Source: Antedon mediterranea (Eukaryota > Echinodermata > Crinoidea > Comatulida > Antedonidae). From it: a stretch of 64,000 bases of DNA. Shown here piece after piece: positions 58,620 through 64,000 of the stretch. The notes beneath the pieces were generated by a model. It made no database searches and was not told the origin of the DNA. It saw only the letters and a list, made by a program, of their open reading frames with translations. Location of the stretch: positions 5,004,288 through 5,068,287 of the forward strand of contig NC_092676.1 of the NCBI RefSeq assembly GCF_964355755.1, in the 5' to 3' direction. The first letter of the stretch is position 1. Each line of letters starts with the position of its first letter. A program made the position numbers and the translations under genes.

Positions 58620-61427
58620 TTGACAAAGAAGTACTTTTTTGAATTGTCTATAGAAGAGTTTCATATCCCTGGTTTTCAGATGTTTTTGCCAAATGAAAAG
58701 CTTTCATCTGGTAGAGGAGTTGTTATTTATGTTCGAAATGGGATGTCTGCCACTCCGGTTTTGTTTAAAGATATTTTGTTTGAGGAATCCATGTTTGTTG
58801 AGATTGAAGTCAAGGATCGCACCTTTTTAATTGGATGTGTGTATAGAAGTGACGCCGGATCTAGTGTCAATAATTCTGCTTTGTGTTCTCTGTTTAGAAA
58901 AGTGGCATCCTTTTCTTGTTCTGATTTTATTATAGTTGGAGATTTCAATTATAGGAGTATTAATTGGGAGCTAGGATATGTGACTGGTGAAGATGGTAAA
59001 AATAGTCATAATTTTTTTGACACCATTAATGACTTATTTTTAGCTCAGCATGTACAAGACCCAACCCGTTACAGAATAGGAGAACAGGCCAATGTTCTGG
59101 ACCTGGTACTTACATCTAATGAGGATTCTATTAGTGAGGTCCTTCAAGCTCCACCATTAGGTAAGAGTGATCATATGGTACTTCGATTTAAAATTCCAGT
59201 TAATTTAATCAAAGAAGAGGTAGTAGGGGTCAGAAATTATTTCCATGCTGATTATGATAAGTTTCGTGGTTTTCTTGATGGTGTCGATTGGGACACTGAG
59301 TTATTGGATAAGGACGGGTTACACTCGCACGGTTCTTTTGATGAGATCTTATCTAGAGGTATGGAACAGTTTGTTCCAAAGAGTAAGAAACACTTGTCTG
59401 GAAATGTTAAGAGACCTTTGTGGTATACTAAGGAGGTTGATAAGTCTATTAAACAGAAGAATAAATGCTGGAAACAGTATATCAAAGCAAAACGTAAAGG
59501 GCATGACTGTGCTAGTGTCAAATGGAACACGTTTATTAGAGTAAGGAATGATACTGTCAATTTGATTAAGAGTTCTAAAAGCATCTTCGAAAATAAGATT
59601 GCAAATGAGGTTAAAGTCAATGAAAAGTCTTTTTGGCGCTATGTAAATTCTCAGTTAAACACCAGATCTGGTATTCCTACTCTTAGAAATGTTGAAGGTA
59701 AACTTGTTGTAGATGACCAAGATAAAGCCGAGTCTTTTAATTCTTTTTTTAGCAGTGTCTTTTGTAAGGAGAACTTATCGAATGTTCCGAATCTTGATAA
59801 AAAGATTGAGGCTTCTTTGTCAGATATTCATAAGCTGTTGTCTAACTTAGTTATAGATAAGTCAGCTGGCCCTGATGGCTTTCACCCACGGGTTTTGATT
59901 GAATTAAAGGATCAAATTGCTTACCCTCTCAGTCTAATATTCACTAGATTATTCAATGATCAGAAGGTCCCTCTATCGTGGAAGGAGGCAATTGTAATAC
60001 CTATATTTAAGAAAGGCAAAAAGGAGGACCCGGCTAACTACAGACCGGTTAGTTTAACGTCGGTCATAGGGAAAATGATGGAAAGGATTATTAGGGATAA
60101 ACTTGTAATGTATCTTGAGAGTAATGGTCTTTTGTGCAATGAGCAATTTGGATTCAGACAAGGTAGATCATGTGCATTACAACTACTTGATGTCCTGGAG
60201 AGTTGGACTACTAACCTGGATAACCATGATAGCTTTGATTGTGTCTATTTAGACTATAAAAAGGCCTTTGATAGTGTGCCACACCAAAGGCTTCTAGTCA
60301 AATTGAAAGGTTTTGGTATACGGGAAATCTACTAGGATGGTTCTCTAATTATTTGTCAAATAGAACACAACGAGTTAGTGTCAATGGTCAATTGTCATCA
60401 CAGGCTCCAGTATTAAGTGGAATTCCACAGGGTAGCGTTGTGGGCCCAATCTTATTTTCAATCTTCATTAACGATTTACCTGATGTTGTCGAATCTAGTA
60501 TACGTTTATTTGCAGACGACACCAAGTTGTATAGAGTGGTCAATAACATTGATGATGCGGGTTTATTTCAAAGAGACATTGACAGTGCTTCCCATTGGTC
60601 TAATGTTTGGCAATTGCCTTTTAATGACACTAAGTGTAAGGTATTTCATTATGGTTGTGATAATCCCAATTTCTTGTATTCAATGGCTGGTAATTTACTA
60701 CATGAGGTAAAGCAGGAGAAAGATCTAGGTGTTACCTTTGATCCTAGTTTAATCTTTAATTTGCATGTAGCGGATATTTGTAAAAGAGCTAATAAGAAAC
60801 TAGGAATGATTTATAGATCTTTTAAATTCTTGAATAAAGATGGATTTTTGAAGCTGTATAAGTCTATTGTCAGGCCAACGCTTGAATATTGTAACACTGT
60901 TTATAATCCTATCAGAAAACAAGATCAGGATGAAATAGAGAAGGTCCAGCAAAGAGCAACAAGATTGATTCCTAGGTACCGTAATATTCCTTATGAACAA
61001 CGTTTGAGAATTCTTGGTCTTCCTACCATGAGATATCGAAGGCAGAGAGCGGATATTATCCAAGTTTTTAGGATTGTTAAAGGTTTCGATCGTATTTCGA
61101 TCAACACATTTTTTGAATTTGATCTAGAATCTCGGACCCGTGGACACCCATATAAACTCAAGTTTAAAAGCTCTCGTCTTAATATTAGGAGGGACACGTT
61201 CTCCAGGAGAGTTATTCTCTTATGGAATGCTCTGCCTACGGATGTAGTTTCATGTGCTACGGTGAACTTGTTCAAAGCAAAACTTAACGTCGCATGGTCT
61301 AACCACCCGCTGAAGTTTTCACCCTATATAGAATATGATTTTATTGCCAAGAGGGGCTTTTAAGCACTGAGTGCTTCGCCTCGATCCCGTAGACGAAAGT
61401 GTACGGGAAACAAGTAAACAAGTAAAT
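58620..61427 (+). mobile_element. 5'-truncated LINE (CR1/Jockey superfamily) with one frame break
   Basis: Two reading frames, 58620-60335 and about 60330-61363, together give most of a LINE ORF2. The first begins inside the endonuclease (GRGVVIYVRN, then GDFNYRSINW and GKSDHMVLRF). It continues into reverse transcriptase (SAGPDGFHPRVL, ANYRPVSLTSVIGKMMERII, YLDYKKAFDSVPHQRLL). The second has SGIPQGSVVGPILFSIFIND, the catalytic FADDTKLY, and a C-terminal region ending AKLNVAW...KRGF. The frame changes at about 60310-60335. The 3' end has 'aagtaaacaagtaaa', a short tail repeat as in CR1/L2-type LINEs. The N-terminal endonuclease and 5' UTR are missing, as usual for incomplete reverse transcription. 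Few other lesions suggest a young copy. Confidence 0.92.
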
Positions 61428-62716
61428 TTGCAAACTTCTCGTCTAAATTTTGATTTGTTTTAATCAGGGAAGATTGAAATTTCAATCTTCCTGGATTGAA
61501 TTTTGAATGATTGATTGATACAAACCAAATTAAGATTTATTAAAACAATAAGTTTAAAATGAAAACAAAAAGCATTAAAAATCAATCTTTATTATGATTT
61601 GTTTCAATCATAAGGAAGATTGAAATTTCACTCTTTCATGATTAAAACAACCAAAGATTGCTTTAAAAAAATAAAATTATGCTGTTTTCAACAGACTATT
61701 ATTATAATCAATTTAAGTCAATCATAAAAATATGAAATGTAAATATTACTAATTTTTTATTCACATGCACAGTTATGTATTTTCATAAATACAATTATTA
61801 CAATGAGAAGAACAATGTACAGTACTTTAACAAATAAATTATGCAGCCCCTGATACTAATATACAACACATCTACAGTTATCTACAGTAGTTACCTATAC
61901 AGCACTAATACTGTATCATCACAGTTATCTAGATACATAATCTATATAAGAATTGTTTTACTTGCAAGGACCTCGGCCATTGACGCACACAACACGATCA
62001 AGGCTCTAGATATAATTATTTAGTCAAACTGCTTAAACCCGTTTCCCACTAGGTGAATTTAAAAGCATCTTTTTCTACTTTTTGCAACCAATCGGAGCTC
62101 AGGAATGTTTCATTCACCAAGTGGAAAACTTGTGATGAAAACACTGGTGTAATACATTTTATTTTTGTAAAATTCCATGATTTTCAATGAGCGGTACATA
62201 GGGGCAGATCTAGGAGTGCGTCGCTTTGACAGCTAAAATGACATTATGAACTACTGTTGGATTATTTTAGACAGACTGTTTATCTACCCTGTTTGAAAAA
62301 TATGGATCTAACCCTGATATAGTTAGAATTTACCACACTAAAAGCTGAATGAATACCACTACAAAATGGTATGCTTAACATTACTACTTCAATACGGTTT
62401 GGTCTCAACTGGGTTATTAATAATATTGCATTTATTGCACAATTATGACAAATACTGGATAACACTAGTAACTAACAACAGTTTATAATTAAGATTACAT
62501 CTCAACTTTGTGTCCTTTATATATTTGTTGAATATTTCCATGTAACTATAATTTGAATTTGAATATTATTATGCTTTTAATGAGATATTTTATTGGGTTC
62601 AGCTATTGTATATTATGTTAGTACCAAATTTACGAATATGAAATTGGGATCAGCTCAAAAGTTTCACAATTATGTGACGTTATCGTATTCGTAAGGTTGC
62701 GAAACCTGCCTATTAT
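61428..62716. other. Spacer between LINE and zinc-finger gene
   Basis: Inverted 'gattgaaatttcaatcttcc' type motifs at about 61467-61490 and 61615-61635. A small TIR element (62038-62128). Otherwise AT-rich, including the presumed 3' UTR of the zinc-finger gene. Confidence 0.5.
62038..62128. mobile_element. Small MITE with GTTTCCCACTAGGTGAAT ends
   Basis: Left gtttcccactaggtgaat and right attcaccaagtggaaaac are inverted, about 90 bp apart. The 'ttcccactag' core is shared with the element at 46246-46458, suggesting a related family. Confidence 0.65.
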
Positions 62717-64000
62717 TCACTGTAAATGTTGGTATGTCGTTAGATTAGTATAATAATTGGTTGTTGGTGCAGCCACGACTAGATTAGCTGTCAACCCAGG
62801 AGAAACAACACTTTCAGTAAACATAGAATTCATCGTGCACGGAATGTTCGTGCTAGGAATGATGGGAAGATTAGAAGAACCGAGAGACAGCGTCGTACCA
62901 GGACTCATCGGTAAGAGAGAAGAGAGGAAGTTTTGAGGTAGCATTTGAACTTGTGACGATCTAACAGGTGGGGGAGAACACGCCATCGGCACAATGTTAT
63001 CGTACACGTCTGACTGAGCAATACGGGCTTCAGCCAGGGCTTGGGAAATAACGTTACTAGTGTATTTATTCTCCTTGTCTGGTGTGTTATTCATGTTCAT
63101 CACTTCTTTAATTGTACTAAGTTGTATGATAGCCTCAGTGTTGTCCATTACTTGAGTTTGGTCACTTAATTCGATCACCACCGTTGCACATTGGTCATTG
63201 CTCAGCTTAGATAATGGTCGAATACTGTTTATGCCGTGTGTACGTTTACGATGCTTGTAAAGGTTGCTACTGGTCGAGGTCACGTAATCGCAGAGGTCAC
63301 ATGATTTGGTCTTCTCACCTAGGAAATAAATAAATGATTATATAGTAAATAAAGTGCAAACGATCTATTGCTTTAGGGTTGCGCAATCATAATAAACAAA
63401 AATAAAAAATCGCAACAATCTGTATACCTGTATGCTTTTTAATATGGTCCTTCAACGCTGCTTTGGTACGCGTTTCAAAATCACAATACGAACATTTATT
63501 TGGTTTATAATTTGGATGGGTCTTCAAGTGAGCACGCATATTGTACTCAAATTTAAACGGTTCCTGACAGAGGGGGCAAACGAATGGCATAGGGCGGGGA
63601 AGGTGCTTTCGTTTCAGATGCTGGTTGCGTTCTTGATCGCTAAAAAATCCCTTCCCGCAATGATCACATAAATGTCTTTTTTCTCTGAGATGTTTCCGTT
63701 TCATATGTAGACCGAGCGAATCTCTCCTCCGACACTTGTAGTCACATAAAGAACATTCGTGCGGTTTGTTTTTCAGGTGGATCCGTTTATGCATTCTTAA
63801 ATTAATTGCACGTTTAAACGCTTTTCCGCAATCTTCACAAAGGTAATCGTTAGCATCACTGTGAGTCAGTTTATGTTGGTTTAAACTCGCTTTTTCCGTG
63901 TAACATTTCCCGCATTCGTCACAAGAAAACGGCTTTTCGCCGGTGTGCGTACACAAGTGTCGTAGATAATGATTGTTACTTCCTATGATGTACTCTTTAC
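62717..64000 (-). CDS. C2H2 zinc-finger protein, C-terminal part (5' end outside window)
   Basis: Exons 63428-64000 (continuing beyond the window) and 62717-63318 join in frame (codon split G|GT). The first visible residues (HYLRHLCTHTGEKPF) end a finger cut by the window edge. Seven complete fingers follow, starting FSCDECGKCYTEKASLNQHK, YLCEDCGKAF, HECSLCDYKC, HLCDHCGKGF, FVCPLCQEPF, NKCSYCDFET and, in the last exon, KSCDLCDYVTSTSSNLYKHR. About 170 residues of Ser/Thr/Pro- and Asn-rich sequence without fingers complete the protein (ends NYYTNLTTYQHLQ), perhaps an activation or interaction region. Expected to be a nuclear DNA-binding regulator. The mix of CxxC-GK and CxYC/CxLCDY fingers resembles ZFX/CTCF-like multi-finger proteins in style; the ortholog is not identified. 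Confidence 0.9.

Overview
The window is metazoan nuclear DNA: AT-rich, with split genes using GT-AG introns, a high density of DNA transposons, and many AGGCCTA-type stretches (for example 7840-7950 and 49630-49990). That motif richness and the protein matches suggest a marine invertebrate deuterostome, most likely an echinoderm. This placement is inference; species cannot be read from the sequence.

Layout. 1-4154 (+): the last four coding exons of a Greatwall-type kinase (MASTL); the gene starts before the window. 6222-8052 (-): a complete four-exon HIKESHI gene, tail to tail with MASTL. 8.1-14.3 kb: repeats only, including a Harbinger-like element with a Myb/SANT-like ORF (10355-11165). 14363-27916 (-): a gene encoding an LRRNT domain followed by single-repeat LRR exons. 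Seven near-identical 72-nt LRR exons sit in a tandem array, mostly with 1.17-kb period, and two more divergent LRR exons and a Cys-rich exon follow. 28-43 kb: a transposon graveyard with a long-inverted-repeat element, a TDSVDRVTNPVT-repeat ORF, a 24-bp minisatellite, three copies of a duplicated block, Helitron fragments and a truncated LTR retroelement. 43.0-46.0 kb (+): a complete SLC46-family transporter gene. 49554-57476 (+): a nine-exon gene for a WW / zinc-ribbon-like / coiled-coil / CUE-like protein. 58.6-61.4 kb (+): a 5'-truncated, once-frameshifted LINE. 62717-64000 (-): the 3' end of a C2H2 zinc-finger gene.

The host genes do not form a pathway. Each is an independent locus: mitotic kinase, HSP70 nuclear import, LRR receptor or secreted LRR protein, folate/heme-type transporter, unknown WW protein, transcription factor.

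The most interesting structure is the LRR array. Each unit carries one intact LRR exon with symmetric phase-2 introns, so units can be gained, lost or skipped without changing the reading frame; each also carries a decayed second LRR cassette. The encoded repeat resembles the 24-residue variable LRR of VLR-type receptors. Other strong observations are two Helitrons with recognisable termini, one interrupted by a foldback element whose unoccupied site is preserved in the other copy, and a roughly 100-bp copy of the SLC46 first exon lying against a Helitron fragment.
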